NCBI RefSeq assembly: GCF_006442795.2
Contig: NZ_CP083956.1
Location: 4,627,501 to 4,691,500 of the forward strand
DNA length: 64,000 bases
Direction: 5' to 3'
From: Mesorhizobium sp. B1-1-8
GTDB taxonomy: Bacteria; Pseudomonadota; Alphaproteobacteria; Rhizobiales; Rhizobiaceae
The position numbers were made by a program, and so were the translations under genes. Positions within the stretch are counted from its first letter, which is position 1; each line of letters begins with the position of its first letter. Below are positions 1 through 9,860 of the stretch, piece after piece. Under the pieces are notes generated by a model. The model did no database searches. It was not told the origin of the DNA and saw only the letters and a program-made list of their open reading frames with translations.

Positions 1-1210
1 CGGCATAATGCTGGCCGAGCGCCACCATGATGGCGCCGGTCAGCGTCGCCAGATTGACCATGAATTTCGGCTTGAAGCGGTCATTGGTGTACCAGAGCGC
101 GTCGGCCAGCACGAGGCGGCCTTCGGCATCGGTGTTGAGCACCTCGATGGTCTGTCCGGACATCGAGGTGACGATGTCGCCGGGACGCTGCGCGTGGCCG
201 TCGACAGCGTTCTCGACCAGGCCGATAACGCCGACGACATTGGCCTTGGCCTTGCGGGCGGCCAGCGCGCTGATCAGCCCGGTGACGGCGGCAGCACCCC
301 CCATGTCGCCCTTCATGTCCTCCATGCCGGAGGCCGGCTTCATCGAGTTGCCGCCGGTGTCGAAGGTGACGCCCTTGCCGACAAAGGCGACCGGCGCATC
401 CTTGGCCTTGCCGCCGTTCCACTGCATGATCGCCATGCGCGCGCCGCGCGGCGAGCCCTGGGCGACGCCGAGCAGCGAGCCCATGCCGAGCTTCTTCATC
501 TCTTTTTCGGTGAGGATCTCGACCTCGACGCCGAGCGCTTCCAGCTCCCTCGCGCGGGCGGCGAATTCGACCGGGCCGAGCGCGTTGGCCGGTTCGTTGA
601 CGAGGTCGCGCGCCAGAAGCACGCCGTCGATCACCGCCGCCTCGTCGGCGAAGGCCTTCTTGGCGGCTGCAGGATCGGCGCAGTGGATGGTTATCCTGGC
701 CGGCTTGGGCGCCTCGGCCTTCCTGGCACGGGACTTGTTCGTTTCAGACTTGCTTCCTTCAGACTGGCCCTCCTCCTTGTCCTTCCTGGTCTTGTACTTG
801 TCGAAGGAATAGCTGCGCAGAAGGACGCCGGCGGCGAGGTTCGCCGCCTGCCGGCCATCCGGCTGCAGTTCGGGCAGGTCGAGGATGATTGCGGCTTCCG
901 TTGCCTTGCGCAGCGACGCCGCAACGGCGCCGCCGAGCTTCAGCCAGGCATGGTCGTCGAGGCTGGAAAGCTTGCCGGCGCCGATCGCGACAAGCCGGTC
1001 GACCGATGTTCCTTCGGGCGCCAGCACCTCCGCCGTGCTTGCGAACTTGCCGGAGAAATCGGCAACCGGAAATGCGCGGGCAAGCGCACCTGCCGGATCG
1101 CAGGCCTTTGTGGCTTCGCCAAGTCCGCCGCCATCGGCCGCAAGCACGAAGACGCTGCCTTTTTTGGGCGCGGCGAATTTGGCAAAGGCAATGGAAGGTC
1201 TCGAAGTCAT
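1..1210 (-). CDS. pepA: Leucyl aminopeptidase (M17 family), 3' end cut by window edge
   Basis: Cytosolic zinc/manganese aminopeptidase that removes N-terminal residues from peptides. About 403 codons are visible, starting with ATG at 1210 ([15 protein letters not shown]); the last part of the catalytic domain lies left of the window. M17 hallmarks are present: [10 protein letters not shown] with the metal-binding Lys and Asp, and NTDAEGRL with the metal-ligand Asp and Glu. The linker between the N-terminal and catalytic domains (about residues 135-165) is unusually long, charged and Lys/Ser-rich. The gene is divergent from lptF across a 357-base gap. The identification is secure; only the missing C-terminus is unseen. 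Confidence 0.95.
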   Translation of the reverse strand, partial: MTSRPSIAFAKFAAPKKGSVFVLAADGGGLGEATKACDPAGALARAFPVADFSGKFASTAEVLAPEGTSVDRLVAIGAGKLSSLDDHAWLKLGGAVAASLRKATEAAIILDLPELQPDGRQAANLAAGVLLRSYSFDKYKTRKDKEEGQSEGSKSETNKSRARKAEAPKPARITIHCADPAAAKKAFADEAAVIDGVLLARDLVNEPANALGPVEFAARARELEALGVEVEILTEKEMKKLGMGSLLGVAQGSPRGARMAIMQWNGGKAKDAPVAFVGKGVTFDTGGNSMKPASGMEDMKGDMGGAAAVTGLISALAARKAKANVVGVIGLVENAVDGHAQRPGDIVTSMSGQTIEVLNTDAEGRLVLADALWYTNDRFKPKFMVNLATLTGAIMVALGQHYA

Positions 1211-1567
1211 CAGGTCCTGCTTTCGGGGATGGCCGTAAGGTGCCGGCGGTGGGCTTTCAAGCGTGCGCGACATTTGGTCGTTTTCAGCCATTTGGCAAGA
1301 CTTTGGCCGAAATCGCTGTCTATAACCGCGCTGCAACCACCGAAGGATTCGTCGCGGCATCGCATAAGCTTCCTGCCGCAACTTGCTGTTAACCATCAAT
1401 GTTTTGCATTTCTTATCCATTGGCGCCGACACTCCGCCGCGCCGGGGCACGTGGCGTGGGGCGACAAACCGGATCGGGCCGCCAATGCACCCAGTTGTGC
1501 GGGCGTCGCCGGATGACTACTTTGTCGGCGGGCATGATGCCGTTCGGCAAAATCGAGAAAAGCCTTC
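1211..1567. other. Divergent intergenic region between pepA and lptF
   Basis: This 357-base gap must hold the promoters for pepA (leftward) and the lpt operon (rightward). A TTAACCAT octamer at 1389-1396 matches a CtrA half-site of alphaproteobacteria, but one octamer is weak evidence. I see no convincing gene or strong hairpin here. Confidence 0.4.
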
Positions 1568-2767
1568 ATGAAGGTCGTTGAACGCTACATCATGCGTCGA
1601 ACCACGACGATGTTCCTGGCGGCCCTGGTGTGGACGCTGGCGATCGTGTGGACGACGCAGGTGCTGGCCAAGATTGACCTGGTTACCGACAGCGGCCAGT
1701 CGGCGCTGACCTTCTTCGAAGTCGCGGCCCTGATCATCCCCTCGATCGTACCGATCGTCGTACCGTTCGCGCTGGTGGTGGCGGTGGCGCAGACGCTGAG
1801 CACCATGAACACGGATTCGGAACTGGCTGTGATCAATGCCGCCGGCGCCTCGCGCTGGACGATCGCGCGGCCGATCCTCCTGCTGGCGCTGGCGGCAAGC
1901 GTGTTTTCCTTCGCCGTCGACAATGGCATCGACCCCTATGCCAGGCAGAAAAACCGCCAGCTGGTGGCGGCCTCGCGCGCCGATCTGTTATCTTTGATCA
2001 TCCAGGAAGGCACGTTCCGCAAGATCGATGACGGCCTGTTCCTGCAGATCGGCGAACGGCTTCCCGACAACAGGCTCGGCGGCATCTTCGTCGCCGATTC
2101 GCGTGAGGAAGGCGCCAACCTGACCTATTACGCCAAGACCGGCAGCATCGTCGAGAAAGGCGACGAGAAGGTGCTGATGATGAATGATGGCGTCATCAAC
2201 CGCAAATCGGTGACGGGGGACCTGTCCGTCATCCGCTTCACCTCCTACGCCTTCGATCTGTCGGCCTTCATGGCGGCGGCGAACGAGATCACGTTGCTGC
2301 CCAAGGACCGGACGACGCAATACCTGCTCGACCCCGATGCCAACGACAAGATGTTCCAGCGCAATCCCGGCAGCTACACGGCCGAGATCAACCAGCGCTT
2401 CTCCGAATGGTCCTATTCGCTGGTATTCGCGCTGATCGCGCTCGCCGTCGCCGTCGACGCGCGCTCGCATCGCGAGGCGCGCATCCACCCGCTGATCACG
2501 GCAATCGCCATCGCGCTGTTCGTGCGTTGGCTGGGCTTCTTCGCCGCCGGAAAGGCCGACAAGGTCTGGTTCTACGCCTATATGGTCTACGCCGTGCCGA
2601 TCCTGGCATCGGCCGTCTCCATCTGGTTCATCGTCTCCTCGCGCAGCATGGAACTGCCCTCCGCCTGGGCCGACTGGATGACGAATCTCGCCAGCCGCGT
2701 CAGCGAGGGCTGGACCGCGCTCAAGCTGTGGTTCGCCAGGCGCAGCACGTCCGGCCAGGGAGCCTGA
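1568..2767 (+). CDS. lptF: LPS export ABC transporter permease LptF
   Basis: Inner-membrane permease of the LptB2FG complex, which extracts lipopolysaccharide from the inner membrane and passes it to the periplasmic bridge. The 399-residue protein starts MKVVERYIMRR, the usual opening of the YjgP/YjgQ family. It has membrane segments at about residues 12-35, 50-75 and 95-115, a large periplasmic domain, and three more segments after about residue 280. It is followed two bases later by lptG, then lptD, so assembly of the LPS transport machine is encoded as one operon. The start is chosen from family length; no strong ribosome binding site is visible. Confidence 0.95.
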   Translation: MKVVERYIMRRTTTMFLAALVWTLAIVWTTQVLAKIDLVTDSGQSALTFFEVAALIIPSIVPIVVPFALVVAVAQTLSTMNTDSELAVINAAGASRWTIARPILLLALAASVFSFAVDNGIDPYARQKNRQLVAASRADLLSLIIQEGTFRKIDDGLFLQIGERLPDNRLGGIFVADSREEGANLTYYAKTGSIVEKGDEKVLMMNDGVINRKSVTGDLSVIRFTSYAFDLSAFMAAANEITLLPKDRTTQYLLDPDANDKMFQRNPGSYTAEINQRFSEWSYSLVFALIALAVAVDARSHREARIHPLITAIAIALFVRWLGFFAAGKADKVWFYAYMVYAVPILASAVSIWFIVSSRSMELPSAWADWMTNLASRVSEGWTALKLWFARRSTSGQGA

Positions 2768-2769
2768 CG

Positions 2770-3852
2770 ATGGGCTGGACGCTGGGCCGCTATTTCTTCT
2801 TTCGTTATGTGACGATCACCATCTGGTTCTTCCTCGGCCTGCTGGCGCTGGTCTTCCTGATCGATTTCACCGAGCTTTCGGGCCGCACGACCGGCCTTCC
2901 CGGCTTCACCTACGGCACCGCCTTCGCCATCTCGGCGCTGCGTATGCCGATGATCATGCTGCAGACGGTACCGTTCGTCGGGCTGTTCTCAGCAATGGCG
3001 ACGCTGGTGTCGCTGAACCGCAGATACGAGCTGGTCATCGCGCGCTCGGCCGGCGTTTCGGCCTGGCAGTTCTTGTTTCCGTGCTGCGTCGGCGCGCTGG
3101 CGTTCGGCGTGCTCTCGGTCGGCGTGCTCAATCCGATCGCCGCGCACGGCTTCTCCTGGTCCGAGCAGATGGAAAACCAGCTGCGAGCCGGCAAGTCGAA
3201 TGCCGTTTCTCCCGACTCGACGCCGTGGCTTCGGCAAAAGACCGGTTCCGGCGACACCATCATCGGCGCCCGCGCCATCCTCAACCAGGGGCTGGAGATG
3301 GCGGATGCGGTGTTTTTCGTCCTCGACCAGCAGGGCAACATCGTCGAGCGCAAAGACGCGGCGAAGGCCTTCCTGCGTGAAGGCTACTGGGAATTGCAGA
3401 ACGTCAAGGTGTTCAAGGACGGCAACATCCGCGCCGAAGCATCCGACCGGGTGGAGACCAATCTCAGGCCGGAATTCGTGCAGGAGCGCCTGGCGCGCCC
3501 CGAAACCATCCCCTTCTACGAGCTGCCGCACAAGATCGAGGTTGCCCGCTCCTTCGGGCTCAAGGCAAACGCCTTTGCCATGCAGTTCGATTCGCTGGTG
3601 GCGCTGCCGTTCCTGCTCGTCGCCATGACGCTGATTGCTGCAACGGTTTCAATGCGATTTGCGCGAATGGGGCAGTCGGCCACGATGATTCTGGGTGGCG
3701 TCGTGGCCGGCTTTCTGCTTTATGTCGTTTCGGTACTGGTCAAGGCATTCGGCGTGGCGGGATTCGTGCCTACAGTGGTGGCTGCATGGGTTCCGGTTGT
3801 CGTGGCTATGTTCTTCGGGGTGACGTTTCTGCTATACAAGGAAGACGGCTAG
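2770..3852 (+). CDS. lptG: LPS export ABC transporter permease LptG
   Basis: Second permease of the LptB2FG complex, partner of LptF. The 360-residue protein starts MGWTLGRYFFFRYVTITIW. It has the same layout as LptF: an N-terminal cytoplasmic helix, three membrane segments, a periplasmic beta domain, and three C-terminal membrane segments ending in FFGVTFLLYKEDG. The start lies two bases after the lptF stop, indicating translational coupling. Its TAG stop overlaps the GTG start of lptD by one base. Confidence 0.95.
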   Translation: MGWTLGRYFFFRYVTITIWFFLGLLALVFLIDFTELSGRTTGLPGFTYGTAFAISALRMPMIMLQTVPFVGLFSAMATLVSLNRRYELVIARSAGVSAWQFLFPCCVGALAFGVLSVGVLNPIAAHGFSWSEQMENQLRAGKSNAVSPDSTPWLRQKTGSGDTIIGARAILNQGLEMADAVFFVLDQQGNIVERKDAAKAFLREGYWELQNVKVFKDGNIRAEASDRVETNLRPEFVQERLARPETIPFYELPHKIEVARSFGLKANAFAMQFDSLVALPFLLVAMTLIAATVSMRFARMGQSATMILGGVVAGFLLYVVSVLVKAFGVAGFVPTVVAAWVPVVVAMFFGVTFLLYKEDG

Positions 3853-6266
3853 TGAGGGAGGCGGCTTTGCGCAGCCATAGGCAGGCCGGTTTGGCACGCC
3901 TTTATGGGGCGACTGCGTTGGCATGTCTGGCCGCTTGCGCGGTGCCGACGGTGCCGGCACTGGCGCAGACCATCGCGGCGAAGCCCGTTCCCTCCGGCAC
4001 GCAGATGCTGCTGGCCGCCGACACGCTCGTCTATAACAACGACAATCACACCGTGACCGCCGTCGGCGGGGTGCAGATCGACTATGGCGGCAACAAGCTC
4101 GTCGCCCAGCGCGTCGTGTACAACCGCGACACCAAGCGGCTTGTCGCCAGCGGCGAAGTCGAACTCATCAACAGCGACGGCACCAAGATCAATTCCGACC
4201 ATATCGACATCACCGACGACTTCGCCGACGGCTTCGTCAGCGCGCTGCGCGTCGAGACCATCGAGAAGGCCTATTTCGCCGCCGAGAGCGGCGAGCGCAT
4301 GGGCGGCGTGCTGACCACTTTCCATAACGGCGTCTACACCGCCTGCGAGCCTTGCGAAGACAAGCCGGACAGCGCGCCGACCTGGCGCGTCAAGGCGAGA
4401 AAGATCATCTGGAATGGCGAGAAGAAGACGGTTCGTTTCGAAAACGCGAATTTCGAATTCTTCGGCTATCCGCTCGCCTATCTGCCGGCCTTCGAGATCG
4501 CCGACCCGACGGTGAAGCGCAAGAGCGGCTTCCTGATCCCCGGCATCGTCTACAACACCCACCTCGGCGTCGGCGTCAAAGTCCCCTATTATTTCGCCCT
4601 GTCGCCGACCTACGACCTCACCGTAACCGGCAGCGGCTATACCAAGCAGGGCTTCCTCGGCGAGGCCGAATGGCGCCAGCGCTTCAACGATGGCGAATAC
4701 AGCCTGAAGATCGCCGGCATCAATCAGCAGGATCCGGACGCGTTCATCGCCACAGGCAATCGTCATACTGTCGATTCGGGAGATATCGGCGACCCGAACA
4801 AGTTCCGCGGCATGATGGGCACCAAGGGCCAGTTCGCCATCAACGACCGCTGGAACTTCGGCTGGGACGTGCTGCTGCAGACCGACAAGAACTTCTCGCG
4901 TACCTACAATATCGACGGCTACAGCGACCTCGTCCACCAGTCGTCGATCTACCTGACCGGCTTGAGCGACCGCAATTATTTCGACGTGCGCGCAATGCGC
5001 TTCGAGGTGCAGGAAGACACGCTGTCCCGCGATCTGACGGCGCGCGCCGCCAAGCAGCCCTGGGTGCTGCCGTCGCTGGACTATGCCTATATTCCCGACG
5101 TGTCGGTGGCCGGCGGGCAATTGTCGCTCAACGTCAATGCGCGCGTCATCAGCCGCGACCGGTTGGACGCGGTTCTGGCCAACTCCGCCGTTCCAACATC
5201 CTTCAACAATGTGCGCGGCCTCGAGGGCCAGTCCAGCCGGCTGACCGCCGAAGCCGAATGGAAGCGCACCTTCACCACCGATGGCGGCCTGCAGTTGACG
5301 CCACTGCTCGCGCTGCGCGGCGACGCTGGGTATAACTCGGAGACTTCCGCCTCGCTGGCTGCGGTCAATCAGATGGCGGCAAATCTCGGCGAAGACGTCG
5401 ACATGCGCTCCTCGCTTGCCCGCTACATGGCTACGCTCGGCCTGGAGATGCGCTGGCCGCTGCTCTTCTCGATGCCGAACTCCAACCACATCCTGGAACC
5501 GACTGCACAGGTCTTCGTGCGTCCGAACGAGCAATATGTCGGTGGGCTCGCCGTTCCGAACGAGGATGCGCAGAGCTTCGTCTTCGACGCCACTACGCTG
5601 TTCGAGCGCGACAAGTTCTCGGGTTACGATCGCATTGAAGGCGGCACGCGCGCTAATGTCGGCTTCCGCTATTCGGGTGCCTTTGAAAATGGCTGGGGCA
5701 CCAACGCCATCTTCGGCCAGTCCTACCAGCTTGGCGGCGAGAACTCATTCGCCGCACCCGATCTTGTCAATGTCGGGGCCTATTCCGGCCTGGACAAACG
5801 GTCGTCCGACTATGTCGGCCTTATCGGCTTCAACAGCCCGAGCGGTTTCTCCGGCTCGTTCAGCGGCCGCTTCGACGAGCAGAGCTTCGAGGTCAGGCGC
5901 GCCGAGGTGAAGGCCGCCTATTCGGGCCTGCCTGTATCGCTCAGCGCCAAATATGCCTTCATCCAGGCGCAGCCGCTCTATGGCTTCACCACCGACCGCC
6001 ACGAGGTTACGCTCGGCGCCTCGACGCATCTGGCCCAGAACTGGCGGCTGTTCGGCACCGGCACCTACGACATCCAGCAGAATGTGCTGGTCAAGGACGG
6101 CGTCGGCTTCGCCTACAACGATTCCTGCTTCACCTACATCATGACGTTCTCGGAAACGCGCAATTCGATCACCAAGGAAGTGTCGCAGAACGTCGGCTTC
6201 AACCTGTCGTTCCGCACGCTGGGCGATTTCGGCTCGTCAACCAGCGCCGTCGATACCATCCAGTAA
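3852..6266 (+). CDS. lptD: LPS assembly outer-membrane protein LptD
   Basis: Outer-membrane beta-barrel that inserts LPS into the outer leaflet. I chose the GTG at 3852, which overlaps the lptG stop (TAGTG). It gives 804 residues with an N-terminal signal peptide ending near PALAQT. An OstA/LptA-like jellyroll follows at about residues 50-180, where it would receive LPS, and then a long barrel domain. Cys residues occur in a CEPC motif near residue 165 and close to the C-terminus (NDSCF); LptD proteins use disulfides between these regions, so this pairing is plausible. An in-frame ATG further upstream lies inside lptG and is unlikely. Confidence 0.93.
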   Translation: MREAALRSHRQAGLARLYGATALACLAACAVPTVPALAQTIAAKPVPSGTQMLLAADTLVYNNDNHTVTAVGGVQIDYGGNKLVAQRVVYNRDTKRLVASGEVELINSDGTKINSDHIDITDDFADGFVSALRVETIEKAYFAAESGERMGGVLTTFHNGVYTACEPCEDKPDSAPTWRVKARKIIWNGEKKTVRFENANFEFFGYPLAYLPAFEIADPTVKRKSGFLIPGIVYNTHLGVGVKVPYYFALSPTYDLTVTGSGYTKQGFLGEAEWRQRFNDGEYSLKIAGINQQDPDAFIATGNRHTVDSGDIGDPNKFRGMMGTKGQFAINDRWNFGWDVLLQTDKNFSRTYNIDGYSDLVHQSSIYLTGLSDRNYFDVRAMRFEVQEDTLSRDLTARAAKQPWVLPSLDYAYIPDVSVAGGQLSLNVNARVISRDRLDAVLANSAVPTSFNNVRGLEGQSSRLTAEAEWKRTFTTDGGLQLTPLLALRGDAGYNSETSASLAAVNQMAANLGEDVDMRSSLARYMATLGLEMRWPLLFSMPNSNHILEPTAQVFVRPNEQYVGGLAVPNEDAQSFVFDATTLFERDKFSGYDRIEGGTRANVGFRYSGAFENGWGTNAIFGQSYQLGGENSFAAPDLVNVGAYSGLDKRSSDYVGLIGFNSPSGFSGSFSGRFDEQSFEVRRAEVKAAYSGLPVSLSAKYAFIQAQPLYGFTTDRHEVTLGASTHLAQNWRLFGTGTYDIQQNVLVKDGVGFAYNDSCFTYIMTFSETRNSITKEVSQNVGFNLSFRTLGDFGSSTSAVDTIQ

Positions 6267-6462
6267 GCGGTGGACAGGTCATCGGCTGCGGCGCCGCAGG
6301 CCCATTTGGGCACGCAAGACTTGATTTCGTGCCTGATCCTCCGAAAATGGACCGATTCTCGGGTCATGACCGGCGACATCGTTTCGCCGCATAGAATGGG
6401 CATGGGTTCGCCATTCCGGGCGGTGAAAAGAATTGGCCGAGCGGGGAAATTGGGAAGATAAG

Positions 6463-7389
6463 ATGAGGAAATACCTGTTTTCGGCAGGGTTCGCGCTGCT
6501 GGTGGCGGCAACCTCGGTATCGTTGACGGCAATGGCGCCGCCTGCTTTCGCCAGCGAGATCAAGTATGTCGTCAACAATATACCGATCACCACCGGCGAC
6601 ATCGCGCACCGCGCCGCGTTCTTCAAGCTGCAGCACAAGAAGGGCGATGCCGCGCAGGAGATGATCGACCAGTCATTGCGCCTGGCAGAGGCCAGGCGGC
6701 TTGGCATTCGCATCAGCGACCAGCAGGTCGAGGCCGCCTATCAGCGCTTCGCTTCCAATAACAAGATGCCGCTGGCGAAGCTTGATGCCATCATGACGCA
6801 ATCGGGCGTCACCAAGGAGCATTTCAAGGAATTCATCCGCGCCCAGATGGCCTGGAATCAGGCGCTCGGCGCGCGCTACCGTTCCGGCGACGGCGGTTCG
6901 GTGACCGAGCAGGACGCGGTGCGCCGCATGCTCGACAAGGGCGGCGCCAAGCCGACCGCCATGGAATACATGCTGCAGCAGGTCATCTTCGTGGTGCCGG
7001 CGTCCGAGCGGTCCGCGACGCTCGCCAAGCGCAAGCGTGAGGCCGACGCCATGCGCGCCCGCTTCAACGGCTGCAACACGACGCGCGAATTCGCCAAGGG
7101 GCTGATCGATGTCACCGTGCGCGATCTCGGCCGGGTGCTGGCGCCGCAGTTGCCGTCGGACTGGGCCGAGCAGATCAAGGCGACCAAGGTCGGCGGCGCA
7201 ACGCCGACGCGCGAGACCGAACGCGGCGTCGAGTTCATCGGCATCTGCTCCTCGCGCGAGGTTTCCGACGACAAGGCCGCGCAGATGGTGTTCCAGGCCG
7301 AAGGCGGCAGCAGCGACAAGGACGCCGACGAGCTCAGCAAGAAATATGTCGACGAGTTGCGTAAGAAGGCGAAAATCGTCGAACGCTAA
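6463..7389 (+). CDS. surA: SurA-type periplasmic peptidyl-prolyl isomerase/chaperone
   Basis: Periplasmic chaperone for outer-membrane proteins such as the upstream LptD. The ATG at 6463 gives 308 residues with a clear signal peptide (MRKYLFSAGFALL to about AFASE), then a SurA N-terminal domain (VVNNIPITTGDIAHR) and a helical core. The C-terminal part is parvulin-like but shorter and more divergent than the two-parvulin enterobacterial SurA, so isomerase activity is uncertain. Placement after lptD and before pdxA is the standard alphaproteobacterial order. The stop codon is part of a perfect inverted repeat. Confidence 0.85.
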   Translation: MRKYLFSAGFALLVAATSVSLTAMAPPAFASEIKYVVNNIPITTGDIAHRAAFFKLQHKKGDAAQEMIDQSLRLAEARRLGIRISDQQVEAAYQRFASNNKMPLAKLDAIMTQSGVTKEHFKEFIRAQMAWNQALGARYRSGDGGSVTEQDAVRRMLDKGGAKPTAMEYMLQQVIFVVPASERSATLAKRKREADAMRARFNGCNTTREFAKGLIDVTVRDLGRVLAPQLPSDWAEQIKATKVGGATPTRETERGVEFIGICSSREVSDDKAAQMVFQAEGGSSDKDADELSKKYVDELRKKAKIVER

Positions 7390-7428
7390 AGCATGTCGCT
7401 TGAAAAAGGATTCAGGCGACATGCTTTA
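7387..7428. repeat. Perfect 13-bp inverted repeat containing the surA stop codon
   Basis: TAAAGCATGTCGC at 7387-7399 pairs exactly with GCGACATGCTTTA at 7416-7428 around a 16-base loop. The TAA of surA is the first three bases of the left arm. The outer AGCATGTC arm sequence is shared with the repeat just downstream, so this is a shortened or loop-swapped member of the same family. It could also act as an mRNA 3'-end stabiliser or terminator. Confidence 0.75.
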
Positions 7429-7442
7429 GGCCTTTGATTTCA

Positions 7443-7488
7443 AGCATGTCTTGTCCCGAAACCGCTGCACACTTTCGGGAGACATGCT
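7443..7488. repeat. Palindromic intergenic repeat, family A, copy 1
   Basis: A 46-bp element with outer arms AGCATGTCT/AGACATGCT, inner arms CCCGAAA/TTTCGGG and the loop CCGCTGCACAC. Nearly identical copies lie at 21172-21217 and 55853-55898. It is non-coding and sits between surA and pdxA. Confidence 0.85.
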
Positions 7489-7572
7489 CCAGGCAGGGGT
7501 TCTGCGCGTGAACGAACAAGGTGACGACGTTCCGGTCGTTCGCGACGCAGGCAATCCGTCCGGCGGAACGGT

Positions 7573-8607
7573 ATGAGCATGCGCAAGGCCGATGTGCCGC
7601 TGGCACTCACCGTCGGCGATCCTTCGGGCGTCGGGCCCGAGATCGCCGTCGCCGCCTGGCAGGCCGGCGATGGCGCCGGCGTGCCGCCCTTCTACCTGCT
7701 TGCCGACCCGGCGCTGATCGAAGCACGCGCGCGCCGGATCGGCGCCGAGGTGGCGATCGCCGAGACCTTGCCAGAGCATGCGGTGCAGCATTTTGGCCGC
7801 GCGCTGCCGGTCGTTCCGCTCTATGCCCGCCATCTGGACAGCCCCGGCCAGCCGAAGGCGGCCAATGCCGCCGGCACTGTCGAGGCCATCGATCGCGCCG
7901 TCGCCGACTGCCTCGCCGGCCGCGCCGCCGCGGTGGTCACCTGTCCCATCGCCAAGAAGCCGCTCTACGACGCAGGCTTTCGCTTCCCCGGCCACACCGA
8001 ATATCTGGCGCACCTGGCATCGCGCCACACCGGTTCCGAAGCGACCGCAGTGATGCTGCTTGCCGGTCCCGAATTGCGCACGATTCCGGTCACCATCCAC
8101 ATCGCGCTGGCCGAGGTGGCGAAATCGCTGACGACGGAACTGATCGTCGCCACCGCGCGTATCACCGTCGCCGACCTCAGGACACGTTTCGGCATTCAGC
8201 GGCCACGGCTGGCGATCGCCGGCCTCAATCCGCATGCCGGCGAAGGCGGCGCGATGGGCATGGAGGATCTCGCCATCGTGCGCCCGGCGGTCCAGATGCT
8301 CGTGGCTGAAGGCATCGACGCAATCGGGCCGCTGCCCGCCGACACGATGTTCCACCCGCGCGCCCGGGCCGGCTATGACGCGGCATTGTGCATGTATCAC
8401 GACCAGGCGCTGATCCCGGCCAAGACGCTGGCCTTCGACGAAGCGGTCAACGTCACGCTGGGCCTGCCCTTCATCCGCACCTCGCCCGACCACGGCACCG
8501 CGTTCGACATCGCCGGCAAGGGCGTAGCGCGTCCCGATAGCCTGATCGCGGCGCTCAAGCTGGCGCGCCAGCTGGCTGATAACGACCGCCAGGCAGCGGC
8601 CGCATGA
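7573..8607 (+). CDS. pdxA: 4-hydroxythreonine-4-phosphate dehydrogenase
   Basis: NAD-dependent enzyme of the DXP-dependent pyridoxal phosphate pathway. It oxidises 4-phosphohydroxy-L-threonine to a product that PdxJ condenses. The 344-residue protein has the family motifs [10 protein letters not shown] near the N-terminus, GHTEYLAHL around residue 140, the metal-binding HDQALIP near 278, and [14 protein letters not shown] near 305. A second ATG lies two codons in (7579) and could be the true start. rsmA follows 19 bases later, as in many proteobacteria. Confidence 0.95.
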   Translation: MSMRKADVPLALTVGDPSGVGPEIAVAAWQAGDGAGVPPFYLLADPALIEARARRIGAEVAIAETLPEHAVQHFGRALPVVPLYARHLDSPGQPKAANAAGTVEAIDRAVADCLAGRAAAVVTCPIAKKPLYDAGFRFPGHTEYLAHLASRHTGSEATAVMLLAGPELRTIPVTIHIALAEVAKSLTTELIVATARITVADLRTRFGIQRPRLAIAGLNPHAGEGGAMGMEDLAIVRPAVQMLVAEGIDAIGPLPADTMFHPRARAGYDAALCMYHDQALIPAKTLAFDEAVNVTLGLPFIRTSPDHGTAFDIAGKGVARPDSLIAALKLARQLADNDRQAAAA

Positions 8608-8626
8608 GGCTTGATTGCGCGGGCGC

Positions 8627-9460
8627 ATGACCGTCGACGGATTGCCGCCGCTGCGCGAGGTGATCGAGCGCCATGGCCTGCAGGCCAGGAAGGCGCTCGG
8701 CCAGAATTTTCTGCTCGACCTCAATTTGACCAGCAAGATCGCGCGTACCGCCGGCGACCTCACACAGACGACAGTGATCGAAGTCGGACCGGGCCCCGGT
8801 GGACTGACCAGGGCGCTGCTCTTCAACGGCGCGCGGCGCGTGATCGCCATCGAGCGCGACGAGCGCTGCCTGGAAGCGCTGGCCGAGGTTTCCAACCATT
8901 ATCCCGGCCGGCTCGAGGTCATCCCCGGCGATGCGCTGAAGATCGATTTCGCCGCCCTTGCCAGCGCGGCGGCGGGCGAGCCGGTCAAGATCGTCGCCAA
9001 CCTGCCCTACAATATCGGCACGGAACTCCTGATCCGCTGGCTGACGGTGGCGGAGTGGCCGCCCTTCTATCAGTCGATGACGCTGATGTTCCAGCGCGAG
9101 GTGGCCGAACGCATCACCGCCAATGCAGGCAGCGATGCCTATGGCCGGCTCGGCGTTCTGGCCGGCTGGCGCACGGAAGCAAAAATCGCCTTCGACGTGC
9201 CGCCGCAGGCTTTTACCCCCCCGCCCAAGGTCACTTCCTCCGTGGTGCATCTGGTGCCGCGCGCATCTCCCCTGCCCGCCGACGCCAGGAAGCTCGGTCG
9301 CATGACCGAAGCCGCCTTCGGCCAGCGCCGCAAGATGCTGCGGCAAAGCGTGAAGAGCCTCGGCGGCGAAGCGTTGCTCGCCCGCGCCGGCATCGATCCG
9401 ACGCGCCGCGCCGAGACGCTGAGCGTCGAGGAATTCGTGCGGCTGACGAACGCGGTGTAG
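8627..9460 (+). CDS. rsmA: 16S rRNA dimethyladenosine transferase RsmA/KsgA
   Basis: Dimethylates two adjacent adenines in the 3'-terminal helix of 16S rRNA late in 30S assembly, using SAM. The ATG at 8627 gives 277 residues; a TTG four codons upstream is less likely. Motifs seen: GQNFLLDLN near residue 28, the SAM loop [12 protein letters not shown] near 50, the acidic [10 protein letters not shown], and the catalytic NLPYNI near 125. It forms one transcription unit with pdxA. Confidence 0.96.
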   Translation: MTVDGLPPLREVIERHGLQARKALGQNFLLDLNLTSKIARTAGDLTQTTVIEVGPGPGGLTRALLFNGARRVIAIERDERCLEALAEVSNHYPGRLEVIPGDALKIDFAALASAAAGEPVKIVANLPYNIGTELLIRWLTVAEWPPFYQSMTLMFQREVAERITANAGSDAYGRLGVLAGWRTEAKIAFDVPPQAFTPPPKVTSSVVHLVPRASPLPADARKLGRMTEAAFGQRRKMLRQSVKSLGGEALLARAGIDPTRRAETLSVEEFVRLTNAV

Positions 9461-9551
9461 CTAAAGGCCGCGACTGGATTCCGGGAGCTCGCCTACGGCA
9501 GGGCTAGCACTTGTCATTCAAATGCATTACATTTGTGGAAAGGAGGCGGCT

Positions 9552-9860
9552 ATGCCAGCGAACGCACTTATCCAGACACGCATCGACGCCGACATCCGGG
9601 ATCGGGCTTCCGCGGTGCTCGAAAACATGGGACTCACGGTTTCGGATGCGGTGCGGATACTCCTCACCCGTACTGCCAACGAGGGTGCACTGCCTATCGA
9701 TCTGCTCACAAACAGCGAGGCATATGACGTGTGGTTTCGCGCCAAGGTGCGCGAGGCCCTCGATGATATCCGGCCCGACATTCCCGACGATCTGGTCGAG
9801 GCGCATTTTGCCGTGCGACGCGCGGCAGCGCGTCGTAAGGCTGGTGAACCTAAACCTTGA
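9552..9860 (+). CDS. RelB/DinJ-family antitoxin
   Basis: Predicted ribbon-helix-helix antitoxin that binds DNA through its N-terminus and neutralises the toxin encoded next to it. The ATG at 9552 has a strong AGGAGG site seven bases upstream and gives 102 residues. The N-terminus (ALIQTRIDADIRDRASAVLENMGLTVSDAVRILLTR) is the classic RelB/DinJ pattern of beta strand, helix and turn; the C-terminal half is acidic and suits toxin binding. Its stop overlaps the start of the toxin gene. The pair likely autorepresses from the short region 9461-9551. Confidence 0.88.
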   Translation: MPANALIQTRIDADIRDRASAVLENMGLTVSDAVRILLTRTANEGALPIDLLTNSEAYDVWFRAKVREALDDIRPDIPDDLVEAHFAVRRAAARRKAGEPKP

